A DNA stretch of 41,239 nt, from contig JAILAR010000109.1 in the NCBI GenBank assembly GCA_024681515.1, forward strand, positions 1 to 41,239. Direction: 5' to 3'. The position numbers were made by a program, and so were the translations under genes. Within the stretch, counting starts at the first letter, position 1. Each line of letters begins with the position of its first letter. This document shows positions 33,300-41,239 of this stretch, piece after piece. The notes beneath the pieces are model-generated. The model was not told the origin of the DNA and did not search any database. It saw only the letters and a program-made list of their open reading frames with translations. The DNA is from Eubacterium sp. (GTDB taxonomy: Bacteria; Bacillota; Clostridia; Lachnospirales; Lachnospiraceae).

Positions 33300-34217
33300 C
33301 TACGCATTGGTTGTTTCATCAGCTTCCTGGCTGCTGCCTTTCAGATCACCGAATGCACTGTCTGTCAGAGCCTTTGTATCCTTGATCGCGCCGGCAACCT
33401 TCTCCACCGACAGCTGCAGCTGGGATACAAATTCGCCGATGCTCTCGCACTCCCGCTTTACCTGGGAACGAGTGGTATAAACTTCTTCCCTGGTCTTCTG
33501 CTTCAGTGCTTCACATTCTGCTTCTGTATCTGCCTTCATGGCTGCACAGGCAGCTTCCGTCTGCGCATTCATTTCCGCGCAGGCCGCCTCTGTGCTGGTC
33601 TTCAGATTATCGCAGTAGGTCTCGGTACTCAGCTTCTGATTTGCACAGTCATAGCTTGTCGTGGATCTCTGACGCTCGCACTCTGCCTCTGTCTTTTCAC
33701 GCAGCTCATTGCAGGAAGCCGTTGTCTCCTGCGTCATGCGTGCGCATTCCGCCTCTGTCGTTGCCTTCTGCTCATCGCACTGGGTGCGGGTCTCGTTCAT
33801 CATCCGCTCCAGCTCCGCAGCAACCTCTTCTTTCTGCTTTGCGCATTCCGCCTCGGTATCCCGGACCAGCTTGTCGGCACGAATCTGTGCATCCAGCGCA
33901 ACCTTGCTGACGGATTCATATTTTGCCCTATAGTCTGCTTCATTTGCTTCATAGTCTGCCAGCTTTGCGCGGAGGGTCTCCATTTCGCCTTGAAGATCCG
34001 CATTGGCAGTTTTCAGCGTGTCCACGGTACTCTTGGACTCACTCATATTTACTTCACGCATCTTGCGAAGACTGTCAACGGTTTCGCCCAGCTTGGCAGC
34101 CGTCTCTTTCAGCTGCGTGATTTGCTTCTCATAGTCTTCCTGCATCTCTGTGATGTAGGTCTCTACCGCTTTCTTGTCATATCCACCGAAGGATACTGTT
34201 TTCAATTCGAAATCCAT
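33300..34217 (-). CDS. DivIVA-like coiled-coil protein with a cysteine-bearing 11-residue repeat
   Basis: A 305-residue protein. The N-terminus MDFELKTVSFGGYDKKAVETYI resembles the membrane-binding head of DivIVA/GpsB. The rest is almost all coiled coil. From residue 125 to 257 it follows a strict 11-residue period of the form xxxKxxTEAEC, with Cys at 125, 147, 158, 169, 180, 191, 202, 213, 224, 235 and 257; positions 136 and 246 are Leu and Val. An 11-residue period favours a right-handed or straight coiled coil. DivIVA proteins organise poles and septa. ATG 34217 has AAGGAG upstream; the in-frame start at 34283 lies outside the homologous part. Confidence 0.82.
   Translation of the reverse strand: MDFELKTVSFGGYDKKAVETYITEMQEDYEKQITQLKETAAKLGETVDSLRKMREVNMSESKSTVDTLKTANADLQGEMETLRAKLADYEANEADYRAKYESVSKVALDAQIRADKLVRDTEAECAKQKEEVAAELERMMNETRTQCDEQKATTEAECARMTQETTASCNELREKTEAECERQRSTTSYDCANQKLSTETYCDNLKTSTEAACAEMNAQTEAACAAMKADTEAECEALKQKTREEVYTTRSQVKRECESIGEFVSQLQLSVEKVAGAIKDTKALTDSAFGDLKGSSQEADETTNA
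33447..33845 (-). repeat. 33-bp coding repeats (cysteine hendecads)
   Basis: Thirteen consecutive 33-base units encode the 11-residue modules, with a cysteine codon at the same phase in eleven of them. Unit sequences differ at many synonymous and other positions, so the array is kept by selection rather than by recent duplication. Confidence 0.85.
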
Positions 34218-34289
34218 CGCTTCCAACTCCTTTCCCGTAAACCCGATGCGTTGCTGCCGCTGCGGCGCGGCACAACTCTCCAAATTATA

Positions 34290-34298
34290 ATTATATCA
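34290..34298 (-). promoter_or_regulatory. Extended -10 promoter of the DivIVA-like gene
   Basis: Minus-strand TGATATAAT is a TGn-extended -10 (TATAAT at 34290-34295). No convincing -35 lies 17 bases upstream. Confidence 0.6.
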
Positions 34299-34356
34299 CA
34301 AGTCGCTGCTTCATGCACTGTTTTTTTGCCACCTGGCTTTGGCAGAAGCGCACGCA

Positions 34357-35535
34357 TCAGTGATGGAACAGACGGATACCAGTGAAGCACATCACAATGC
34401 CGTACTTGTTGCAGGTTTCGATCACGTTGTCATCACGGATGGAACCACCCGGCTGTGCGATATAACGGACGCCGCTGCGATTTGCCCGCTCTACATTATC
34501 ACCAAACGGGAAGAAAGCATCCGATCCCAGAGTTACATCCGTGTTCTTCTTCAGCCATGCCTTCCGCTCCTCACGGGTGAAGACAGCCGGCTGCTCCGTG
34601 AAATATTTCTGCCACTCGCCATCCCCGATCACATCCTCGTAATCATCGCTGATGTAAACATCGATGGTATTATCGCGATCCGCACGGCGGATGTCAGCCT
34701 TGAAGGGGAGGCTGAGTACCTGCGGAGACTGGCGCAGGAACCATTTGTCTGCCTTGTCTCCTGCCAGACGTGTACAATGGATACGGGACTGCTGGCCTGC
34801 TCCGATACCGATGGCCGCACCGCCCTTAACATAGCAGACAGAATTGGACTGGGTATATTTCAGTGTGATCATGGCGATCGCCAGATCGATCTTAGCAGAC
34901 TCCGGAAGTTCCTTCGCCTCCGTCACGATATTGCCGAACAGCTCATCGTCGATCTTCAGCTCATTCCGTCCCTGCTCAAAGGTCACACCGTATACGTCCT
35001 TTGTCTCGATCGGTGCCGGAACATAGTCCGGATCGATCCGGATGACACAGTAATTGCCGTTCTTCTTCTGGCGGAGAAGTTCCAGCGCTTCATCGGTATA
35101 ACCCGGTGCCACCACGCCGTCGCTGACCTCACGCTTAATCAGACGTGCGGTATCCTTATCGCAGATATCAGACAGTGCGATAAAATCACCGAAGGAAGAC
35201 ATGCGGTCTGCGCCGCGGGCCCGTGCATAGGCGGATGCCAGCGGAGACAGTTCTCCCAGATCCTCTACCCAGTAGATCTTCTTCTCGATCTCCGTAAGCG
35301 GAAGTCCGACTGCCGCACCGGCCGGGGATACATGCTTAAAACTGGTGGCTGCCGGAAGGTTCGTGGCCTTCTTCAGCTCCTTCACCAGCTGCCAGCCGTT
35401 CAGTGCATCCAGCAGATTGATGTAGCCCGGACGTCCGTTCACGACCGTAATGGGCAGGTCGCTTCCGTCCTTCATGTATACCTTCGACGGCTTCTGATTC
35501 GGGTTGCAGCCGTATTTTAATTCAAATTCGTTCAT
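34357..35535 (-). CDS. Stand-alone AICAR formyltransferase (PurH C-terminal half)
   Basis: A 392-residue enzyme equal to only the AICAR transformylase half of bifunctional PurH. The catalytic Lys-His pair is in SFKHVSPAGAAVG. Other family stretches are RPGYINLLDALNGWQLV, MSSFGDFIALSD and TQSNSVCYV. It transfers a formyl group from 10-formyl-THF to AICAR to give FAICAR. The IMP cyclohydrolase half is absent; that step is probably done by the adjoining PurO-type protein. ATG 35535 has GGAGG upstream, at the edge of a repeat element; the in-frame start at 35565 is less likely. Confidence 0.93.
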   Translation of the reverse strand: MNEFELKYGCNPNQKPSKVYMKDGSDLPITVVNGRPGYINLLDALNGWQLVKELKKATNLPAATSFKHVSPAGAAVGLPLTEIEKKIYWVEDLGELSPLASAYARARGADRMSSFGDFIALSDICDKDTARLIKREVSDGVVAPGYTDEALELLRQKKNGNYCVIRIDPDYVPAPIETKDVYGVTFEQGRNELKIDDELFGNIVTEAKELPESAKIDLAIAMITLKYTQSNSVCYVKGGAAIGIGAGQQSRIHCTRLAGDKADKWFLRQSPQVLSLPFKADIRRADRDNTIDVYISDDYEDVIGDGEWQKYFTEQPAVFTREERKAWLKKNTDVTLGSDAFFPFGDNVERANRSGVRYIAQPGGSIRDDNVIETCNKYGIVMCFTGIRLFHH

Positions 35536-35543
35536 TTTGTCCT

Positions 35544-35600
35544 CCATTCCAAACTTTGCACGCAAGCGTGCTCCGTGAATAAACTTGTCGCACGGATATT
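35544..35600. repeat. Intergenic repeat family, locus D (divergent)
   Basis: ATTCCAAACTTTGCACGC, GTGCTCCGTGAAT and GTCGCACGG follow the same order as the family core, with several changes. GAAAGAGAAAAG just beyond it (minus strand) is shared with locus E. It sits between the IMP cyclohydrolase stop and the AICAR formyltransferase ribosome site. Confidence 0.55.
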
Positions 35601-35638
35601 TCGTTTATATCCTTTTCTCTTTCACATATGGTCCGCGC

Positions 35639-36388
35639 TTAATGATGTTTGTTGAGTATGACGGTGTCCGCCTCTCCGGTTTTGATATCTACGAACCGGA
35701 CAAACAGCGACACCTTGTTATCCGGATCCAGCGCATTCCATACGCTTTTTGCAAAAGCGCCGATACCCTCATCCGTGATCTCCACCGGTGTCGGCTCGCC
35801 TTCATAGCTGGGGAGCGGATTTCCGTCTCCCATATAGGTGTGGATGAAATGTCCTTCTCCTGCCTTCGGATTGTCATAGCTGAAGGTATAGCGGTTGCAC
35901 TGGGACGGATCCCCGTTGTTGGATTTCAGGATGGACATCTCATACGCATACGCGGAGCCGCTTCCCGTATCCGATACGCCCGCAGCAGCCTTTCCGAACT
36001 TCATATATCCGGAGATCCGGGGGGTATAATTCGGGCCGTCCGGCTCAAACTCCCGGGTACGAAGGGATTCCTCAAAGGACTTGCCCGCCTTCAGTCCGTC
36101 GAAGATCGTATTGGTCTGATCCCCGTTGGTTACGATGATATTTCCGTCCAGTACACGTACCGGAGCATAAATGATCAGGCTCGGATCCTCCAGTTTTGCG
36201 GGATCATAGGCCTCTGTCCGGATGCCTTCCCCTTCTTCCACGAATACGCGGTTTCGGCTGTTCTCCGACCGACCCATGATAAAATATGCACATACCGCCG
36301 TCTTTCCGTCCGGTGTCCGTCCGATCACGATCCCACGTCCCGGATAGGTGGTTGCTCCGAGTTCCGCTGCCAGATTTTTACACTTCAT
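35639..36388 (-). CDS. PurO-type IMP cyclohydrolase
   Basis: A 249-residue protein resembling the archaeal-type IMP cyclohydrolase family (PF07826): YPGRGIVIGRTPDGKTAVCAY, MGRSENSRNRVF, NGDQTNTIFDGL, EPDGPNYTPRISGYM. It closes FAICAR to IMP, the last step of purine synthesis. Its neighbour, 103 bases downstream, encodes the AICAR formyltransferase half of PurH, so the two genes together replace bifunctional PurH. AGGAGG precedes ATG 36388 and overlaps the end of the upstream sulfatase-fold gene, so it is likely cotranscribed with it. Confidence 0.88.
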   Translation of the reverse strand: MKCKNLAAELGATTYPGRGIVIGRTPDGKTAVCAYFIMGRSENSRNRVFVEEGEGIRTEAYDPAKLEDPSLIIYAPVRVLDGNIIVTNGDQTNTIFDGLKAGKSFEESLRTREFEPDGPNYTPRISGYMKFGKAAAGVSDTGSGSAYAYEMSILKSNNGDPSQCNRYTFSYDNPKAGEGHFIHTYMGDGNPLPSYEGEPTPVEITDEGIGAFAKSVWNALDPDNKVSLFVRFVDIKTGEADTVILNKHH

Positions 36389-36392
36389 ATTT

Positions 36393-38114
36393 TTATTCCT
36401 CCTCTTTAAGCGCCGGACTGTAATACTTCCCCTGATACATCCGGTCCATCAGCTTCGATCTGCATTCCAGTTCCTGTTCCAGTTTATCGCGTCCCTGCTC
36501 TTCCAGCAAGGTCTTTCTGGTTCCGTAGAGATTTGTTCCAAGCCCCAGCCTGTCTCCCTCGATGGTAGCACCGAGCGCTGCCAGGGTGGTCGGATAAATA
36601 TCAAAGGTGGAGAAGTACCGTCTGTCCTCTCCCGCCTTCACGCCCTCTGCAGGATTGATGATACAGAAGTACGTCTTCCGCTCATATTCCTCCGGTACAT
36701 CCTCGCAGAAATTCTTGTCCATGGTGGGATGATCCCCGGCCAGGATGATGGTCGTATCTTCATAGAAATCCTGATTCTGCACCCATGTCAGGAAACGCTC
36801 CACCATCCGGGAAGAGCAGTTCATGACATTTGCATACTTGTCGCTGCCGAAAGTATTCCGGCACCAGCGGCAGGTATGCCCGTCTTCAAAATGCGTATCC
36901 ATGGTCTGGAGCACCAGCTGGAAGGGCTGCCCGGAAGCTGCCATCTCCGTCAGCTCTTCCTTGGCATAATCAAACATCTTATCGTCTTCGTAGCCCCACC
37001 ATACCTTGTAATCCCTGGGGATCCGATTGATGTCCTTTGCGTATTCATAGTCATGGATCGTAAAATTCCCATGGGTTTCATAGTACAGCCGGCATCCGCC
37101 GAAGGTGGCATCCGATCCCATGATCAGCCGGTTCTGATACCCCTGATCCTCCAGCATGTCACTGAGTGTGATCAGGCCCGGGAAGAAATCATCATTGGCT
37201 GACATTCCGTTCTGTCCCAGAGGCGTTTTCAGCGGAAGTCCGGTAGTTGTTCCGAACACCGCTCCCATGGTCCATACGGCACCGGGAAGTGCGACTCCTC
37301 CGTTCACGGTATCGCTCGAACCGCGGAAATCCTCATTTTCATTTGCAAACTTTGTCAGCTCCGGGATCACATTTTCCGGAAATGCGCCGCCGCTGGCTCC
37401 ATCCATATAGGTCACTTCCATGGATTCCAGATAAATGAAGATCAGATTCCGCTTCTTCTCCGGGAATGTAACCTTCACGGAACCCGGATCCACATAGGTT
37501 TCATCGATATAGGTGGACACATTCATGTAATTTTTCAGGAAGGATCCGATCCCGAAACCAAACCATGCGGAGACCAGGGTTGCTACCAGCACAAGCGCCG
37601 TAACCACCTGAACGATCCTGTAGGCCCGCCGTCCTGCCTTTCTGCTGCCGCGAGACCGAGTCACAAGCATGAACAGACACGCCAGACCCGTCACGACGGT
37701 TGCACTTACGAGGGTGATCACACAGAACTCCACAACCATGTCCGTATTGGCGCCCTTCAGAGACATCTTCAGATGCCAGAGAAGTTCATCCGTGGTGATG
37801 ACGCTCCAGGAAGCCAGTGCCCAAAGCACCCCGGCCAGAAAGAAAGTAAATGCAAAAAGCAGTACCAATACCAGGATGATCTTCCAGAGTTTTACCTTCT
37901 GAAGAATTCTCCCTTTTCTGTCGGTTTCCGCTTTTTTCGTTTCATCATCTGATTCCACGTCGCCCGATTCTGAGTCGTCTGATTCTGCTGCATCTGTATC
38001 ATCAACTCCATCCTCTGCAGTCGTATCCGCAGTTTCCGAGTTTAACGTGTCCTCGTTCTCCTCCGTATTCAGTTCCTCGTCATTCTCCTTCTTGCTGTCG
38101 TTATTCTCCGTCAT
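36393..38114 (-). CDS. Sulfatase-fold phosphoglycerol-type transferase (MdoB/LtaS family)
   Basis: A 573-residue membrane enzyme. Residues 1-65 are an unusually acidic cytoplasmic tail. Three membrane helices follow (about 76-100, 128-150, 165-190), then an extracellular sulfatase-fold domain. Putative metal ligands and nucleophile: Glu230 (IYLES), Thr282 (GAVWTMGAVFG), and Asp461-His462 (GDHPTM). The sequence around Thr282 is closer to MdoB/OpgB phosphoglycerol transferases than to classical LtaS. Such enzymes move glycerol phosphate from phosphatidylglycerol onto glycans or teichoic acid. It starts 17 bases after psd. The acceptor cannot be told from sequence. Confidence 0.87.
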   Translation of the reverse strand: MTENNDSKKENDEELNTEENEDTLNSETADTTAEDGVDDTDAAESDDSESGDVESDDETKKAETDRKGRILQKVKLWKIILVLVLLFAFTFFLAGVLWALASWSVITTDELLWHLKMSLKGANTDMVVEFCVITLVSATVVTGLACLFMLVTRSRGSRKAGRRAYRIVQVVTALVLVATLVSAWFGFGIGSFLKNYMNVSTYIDETYVDPGSVKVTFPEKKRNLIFIYLESMEVTYMDGASGGAFPENVIPELTKFANENEDFRGSSDTVNGGVALPGAVWTMGAVFGTTTGLPLKTPLGQNGMSANDDFFPGLITLSDMLEDQGYQNRLIMGSDATFGGCRLYYETHGNFTIHDYEYAKDINRIPRDYKVWWGYEDDKMFDYAKEELTEMAASGQPFQLVLQTMDTHFEDGHTCRWCRNTFGSDKYANVMNCSSRMVERFLTWVQNQDFYEDTTIILAGDHPTMDKNFCEDVPEEYERKTYFCIINPAEGVKAGEDRRYFSTFDIYPTTLAALGATIEGDRLGLGTNLYGTRKTLLEEQGRDKLEQELECRSKLMDRMYQGKYYSPALKEEE

Positions 38115-38131
38115 ACCTAACTACCTTGTCA

Positions 38132-38956
38132 TTATTTGTTTATGATCTTTTGACCCACGGCCTGCCCGTATTTCACAGGGTATTCTTCGCCTCGTCGGGA
38201 GGCTTCCAGGATCTCCTCATCGATCTTCACTCTGCCGGGTTCAACAAGCACGATGATCGTAGAGCCGCCGTACAGGAAGGTTCCTTTCTCCTCGCCGCGC
38301 ACGACCTCTGCCCGGCCCTGCTCATGATTGGCGATCTTGCCCACCAGCATGGCACCTACCTCCATCTGGGTCAGAACGCCGAAATTCTTTGTTTTGATAC
38401 AGGTGTATTCCCGGCAGTTCTCGACAAATACCGGTCTTGCTTCCAGCGCCACCGGCCGTACGGTGTGCAGTACCCCGGGAATGAACCGGTTCACGGATTT
38501 CCGCCCGCTCTCCACATATCCGTACCGATGGTAATGATTCACGCAGAGACGGTACACCAGCGCCAGTCCACCTTCATAACGCTCCGCCAGTTTACTGTCC
38601 CGGAGCAGGCTCCGAACGGAATATTCGCTCTGTTTTACCGGAAGAACGGTATCCTCCCCGATGGCCCAGACGGACAGAAGGCCGTCACTCGGCGCGATCA
38701 TTTTCGTCTGATCCGTCTCCACCGGGCGAAGTCCTTCGCGAATATGGCGGCAGAAGCAGTCGTTGAAACAGGTGAACCCGTCCATAACATACTCCTGCGG
38801 ATCGATCTCGGCCTTCTTTATAAAGCCGGGGATCAGCCGCTTTGACAGCGCACAATCTAAAAACGCTCCGCAGGCTCTGGACAGAGTCCGACTGCTGAGC
38901 GGTTTCAGCAGCGCCCTTCCGGGCGCTGTATGATACAGAAATGAAAGCATATCCAT
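38132..38956 (-). CDS. psd: Phosphatidylserine decarboxylase
   Basis: A 274-residue proenzyme. YGGST near the C-terminus is the self-cleavage site; cutting before the serine makes the pyruvoyl group. Family motifs include FNDCFCRHIREGLRPV, APSDGLLSV and VNHYHRYGYVESG. It turns phosphatidylserine into phosphatidylethanolamine at the membrane. It follows pssA by 24 bases, so the two steps are coexpressed. Length is typical of the shorter Clostridium-type Psd. Confidence 0.94.
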   Translation of the reverse strand: MDMLSFLYHTAPGRALLKPLSSRTLSRACGAFLDCALSKRLIPGFIKKAEIDPQEYVMDGFTCFNDCFCRHIREGLRPVETDQTKMIAPSDGLLSVWAIGEDTVLPVKQSEYSVRSLLRDSKLAERYEGGLALVYRLCVNHYHRYGYVESGRKSVNRFIPGVLHTVRPVALEARPVFVENCREYTCIKTKNFGVLTQMEVGAMLVGKIANHEQGRAEVVRGEEKGTFLYGGSTIIVLVEPGRVKIDEEILEASRRGEEYPVKYGQAVGQKIINK

Positions 38957-38980
38957 GTCGTCACCTCTTTGTTATCGAAC

Positions 38981-39694
38981 CTATGGCTGAAGCGGAACTC
39001 CGCCTCTGGTGATCAGGAAATACAGCATGATGCCGAACTCCACAACACCCATACCGATCATGATCAGGATACCTCTGGTTCCGGCTTTTGCGATGCGGAT
39101 CCTGGACACAAACAGGAATGCGGTAACGATCATGACTGCAAAATAGATCGGGGTAAAGTCCGTATTTGTAATGAAACGGATCAGCAGGATCGACGGGAAG
39201 ATCAGCGCGGAAGATGTCACCGGAAGGCCTACATAGGTCTTGCGTACACCGCCCTCTGTTCTGGAACGTTCCTCTTCCGTTACATTGAAATATGCCAGAC
39301 GGATCAGCGCCGCCAGACAATACACAACAATGATCACCATAAAGAGTACCGGATACAGCGCACCCTTCTCCTCGCCCATGTGGAATACCGACAGCTCCAC
39401 ATACTTGTCGCTGGCGTGCATCAGTCCGAATCCGATGCAGCCCGGAAGTACGCCGAAGGAGATCAGATCCGCCAGGGAATCGATCTGGATACCGAAGCTC
39501 TTTTCAAAGTCCGTACGGTTTTTCTTCTTCCGCGCCACCTTTCCGTCAAAGGCATCGCAGAGTCCGCAGAACAGCAGGAAGAAAGCTCCCATGTAGGGGT
39601 GACCGCTTCCATACAGCGACACGATGATACCTATCACCGCGGATACCGCGGACAGGTACGTCAGGATAACCGTATAATCAAATACACCAATCAT
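38981..39694 (-). CDS. pssA: CDP-diacylglycerol--serine O-phosphatidyltransferase
   Basis: A 237-residue polytopic enzyme of the CDP-alcohol phosphatidyltransferase family. The catalytic signature is CDAFDGKVAR ... GIQIDSLAD: Asp47, Asp50-Gly51, Arg55, Gly68, Asp72, Asp76. Twelve residues separate Arg55 from Gly68, against eight in the textbook motif. It makes phosphatidylserine from CDP-diacylglycerol and serine. Its start overlaps the stop of the upstream flippase-like gene by four bases (ATGA), so the two are translationally coupled. Confidence 0.94.
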   Translation of the reverse strand: MIGVFDYTVILTYLSAVSAVIGIIVSLYGSGHPYMGAFFLLFCGLCDAFDGKVARKKKNRTDFEKSFGIQIDSLADLISFGVLPGCIGFGLMHASDKYVELSVFHMGEEKGALYPVLFMVIIVVYCLAALIRLAYFNVTEEERSRTEGGVRKTYVGLPVTSSALIFPSILLIRFITNTDFTPIYFAVMIVTAFLFVSRIRIAKAGTRGILIMIGMGVVEFGIMLYFLITRGGVPLQP

Positions 39695-40719
39695 TTTTTC
39701 TTACGTCTCCCTAACAGTAAAAGTCCGATCACAAGTGTGATCCCGCTGACAATAACACAACAATAGAAGGAAATGCTCCGACTCAGCATCTGCACCTGGA
39801 AGGCAAATTCCTCCGGCATCAGCTTCGTATATCCTTCGATCATCAGATAATCCGAGATACCCATGGCACCCGGGATCGGAACACAGGTGGAACCGATAGC
39901 CGCAAGGCACTGGGTGGAGAAAAGATCTTTTGCCTGTCCCTGTCCTCCAAGGGCATGGAAGGAAAATACCGTCACTATGATCTGCGCAAACCGCTGAAGG
40001 ATATTCATTAAGCAGGCCTTGAACCACATACCTTTATGGCCGCCTACCAGATCCACGGTGGTTTTGTACTCCTCCATCACATGTTCCAGCTTCCGGTGAT
40101 ATTTCTCCGGATGCTTCACGATCTTGATCTTATGAGCGAAGCTAACTAACTTCATGGCGATCCGGAAGATCAGTTCCCGCTTCCGAAGCATCAGGACTCC
40201 CACAAGGAAGAGGATGATGAAGATACAGAAGCCTGCGATGATGCAGATCTTACAGAGTGTCGAATAGCTTGCAAAGACACCCGGTGAAAGCAGAAGTCCC
40301 AGCGTTGCCCAGAATAGCAGTCCGAGGTTAAATGCTATAAAGTTGATCACCAACGCCGCCGTGATCACGGCTCCCGGTATTCCGTCCTTCATCATGAAGA
40401 AGATAATACCCGGCTGTCCTCCGGTACCGGAGGGTGTGATCGCAGAAAAGTAAGTATCCGTAGCAGAGTACAGAAATCCTCTTCCCAGATGTCTCGGATG
40501 TCCGCAGGTACGGATGATCGATACCAGAGAGATACCCTCAAACAGGATAAAGAGGAACATGCAGAGAACCGATAACATGATCCAGCTGAGCTTGGCATTC
40601 ATCAGAGATTCTCCGAAATCCTGAATCGACATCCCGCTCTGTTTGATCACAAACCAAATTGTAAATACGGCGATGCCCAGTGAAATCACTGACCAGAGCG
40701 CCTTTTTCTTCAAATCCAA
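39691..40719 (-). CDS. Flippase-like / LPG-synthase transmembrane domain protein
   Basis: A 342-residue membrane protein with about eight helices, of the LPG_synthase_TM family (PF03706, also called UPF0104). Family stretches ITPSGTGGQPG and PGAMGISDYLMI are present. Members lacking the MprF catalytic domain are thought to move or help position lipids, and here the gene is fused by overlap to pssA. The only usable start is the TTG at 40719: an in-frame TAA lies six codons upstream, and AAAGGG is the ribosome site. A TGATATAGT extended -10 lies just upstream. Confidence 0.88.
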   Translation of the reverse strand: MDLKKKALWSVISLGIAVFTIWFVIKQSGMSIQDFGESLMNAKLSWIMLSVLCMFLFILFEGISLVSIIRTCGHPRHLGRGFLYSATDTYFSAITPSGTGGQPGIIFFMMKDGIPGAVITAALVINFIAFNLGLLFWATLGLLLSPGVFASYSTLCKICIIAGFCIFIILFLVGVLMLRKRELIFRIAMKLVSFAHKIKIVKHPEKYHRKLEHVMEEYKTTVDLVGGHKGMWFKACLMNILQRFAQIIVTVFSFHALGGQGQAKDLFSTQCLAAIGSTCVPIPGAMGISDYLMIEGYTKLMPEEFAFQVQMLSRSISFYCCVIVSGITLVIGLLLLGRRKKK

Positions 40720-40843
40720 TGGTCTATCCCTTTACCAAAATACTATATCAGACCTGGCCGCACCCTGATCCGGGCAGGCCTCCTCGTAAACATACAGAGT
40801 GCAGTTTAGCATAAAATGAAGAAAAACACAAACAATTTTCTCT

Positions 40844-41239
40844 TTATAATTCCTCTGAGAGGTATGCCGCCTGGTATACCACCCGGACCTTATCGTCATA
40901 TCCGGTTTCCCGGAAGGTATTCAGGATCCGCTCTACGACCTGTTCCACATACGCGTGATCCAGTTCGGGAAGCAGAAGGAAGAACTGGTTATTCCGGCTC
41001 TGCATCATAAGATCACTCTTCCGGAGATGGGAATGAAGATTCTCGCCAAAGGCCTTGACCGCCTCCTCAAACTCGCCCGATCCGCCTGCGCCGTTTGCCG
41101 GACGAAGCGTGAACAGAAGCTTATGCGCCACCATGTTGTAACGGGTGGTCAACCGGACCAGGAACCGATAAACATCGGCAAATGCTTCCTGTCCCAGCCA
41201 GAGAGCGCTGTTCGACACGTTACGCTCGGACATCACCTG
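40844..41239 (-). CDS. GGDEF-like domain, 5' part outside window
   Basis: The frame is open to the right edge (132 codons seen), so the true start is outside. The sequence SERNVSNSALWLGQEAFADVYRFLVRL leads into a GGDEF-fold-like stretch (FGENLHSHLRKSDLMMQSRNNQFFLLLPELDHAYVEQVVERIL) without a GGDEF motif; the equivalent is RNNQF. It is probably the C-terminal half of a response regulator or other signalling protein. It ends at 40844 and is separated from the flippase-like gene by about 125 bases holding a promoter, so it is a different unit. Confidence 0.7.
   Translation of the reverse strand, partial: QVMSERNVSNSALWLGQEAFADVYRFLVRLTTRYNMVAHKLLFTLRPANGAGGSGEFEEAVKAFGENLHSHLRKSDLMMQSRNNQFFLLLPELDHAYVEQVVERILNTFRETGYDDKVRVVYQAAYLSEEL

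Noticed and set aside
33447-33845. 33-bp periodicity as a non-coding satellite
   Set aside because: The period is in frame, encodes the cysteine hendecads, and the units vary at synonymous positions.
34300-34345. TTTTTTTGCCACCTGGCTTTGGCA as a terminator of the AICAR formyltransferase gene
   Set aside because: On the minus strand the stem is followed by A residues, not T, so it does not terminate that gene.

Overview
This window looks like a stretch of chromosome from a low-to-mid GC Gram-positive anaerobe of the class Clostridia, most likely family Lachnospiraceae. That placement is an inference from gene content: amylosucrase-like GH13, choline-binding-type cell-wall repeats, a PadR/DUF1700/DUF4097 module, a free-standing AICAR formyltransferase with a PurO-type IMP cyclohydrolase, RecD2 beside an MreB paralogue, and strong AGGAGG-type ribosome binding sites. 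Almost every gene is on the minus strand. The one clear exception is an EAL-domain protein at about 24.3-26.2 kb. I see no rRNA, tRNA, CRISPR array, prophage or transposase.

Layout. 1-5.1 kb: an amylosucrase / LacI regulator / HAD phosphatase operon with a good LacI-type operator, preceded by ptsI. 5.3-9.1 kb: a small unknown gene behind a near-perfect LexA (SOS) box, two lipoproteins, and a SleB-type cell-wall hydrolase with wall-binding repeats. 9.2-13.2 kb: a C-terminally truncated 1-phosphofructokinase-like gene, a small membrane protein with a perfect-consensus promoter, and a large secreted wall-binding protein. 13.4-18.4 kb: uvrA, then a DUF4097 / DUF1700 / PadR operon. 18.7-24.0 kb: a histidine kinase / response regulator / ABC ATPase / FtsX-type permease operon. 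24.3-26.2 kb: the c-di-GMP phosphodiesterase candidate. 26.3-34.2 kb: ddl, comF, recD2, mreB-like, a PAS/GAF-like protein and a DivIVA-like coiled coil. 34.4-40.7 kb: a two-gene replacement for PurH, then a phospholipid/envelope operon (MdoB/LtaS-type transferase, psd, pssA, flippase-like protein). 40.8 kb to the edge: the end of a GGDEF-like gene.

The most unusual points are: (1) the SOS promoter nested inside a hairpin upstream of an unrecognised 126-residue protein; (2) a DivIVA-like coiled coil with a cysteine at 11 of 13 consecutive 11-residue positions; (3) two short elements with matching inverted ends, one of which supplies the stop codon of uvrA; and (4) an intergenic repeat family whose copies end directly at ribosome binding sites. 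Envelope functions dominate the region: wall hydrolase, wall-binding protein, D-Ala-D-Ala ligase, MreB, DivIVA-like protein, phosphatidylserine/ethanolamine synthesis and a phosphoglycerol-type transferase. All family assignments come from motifs read by eye, without database searches.
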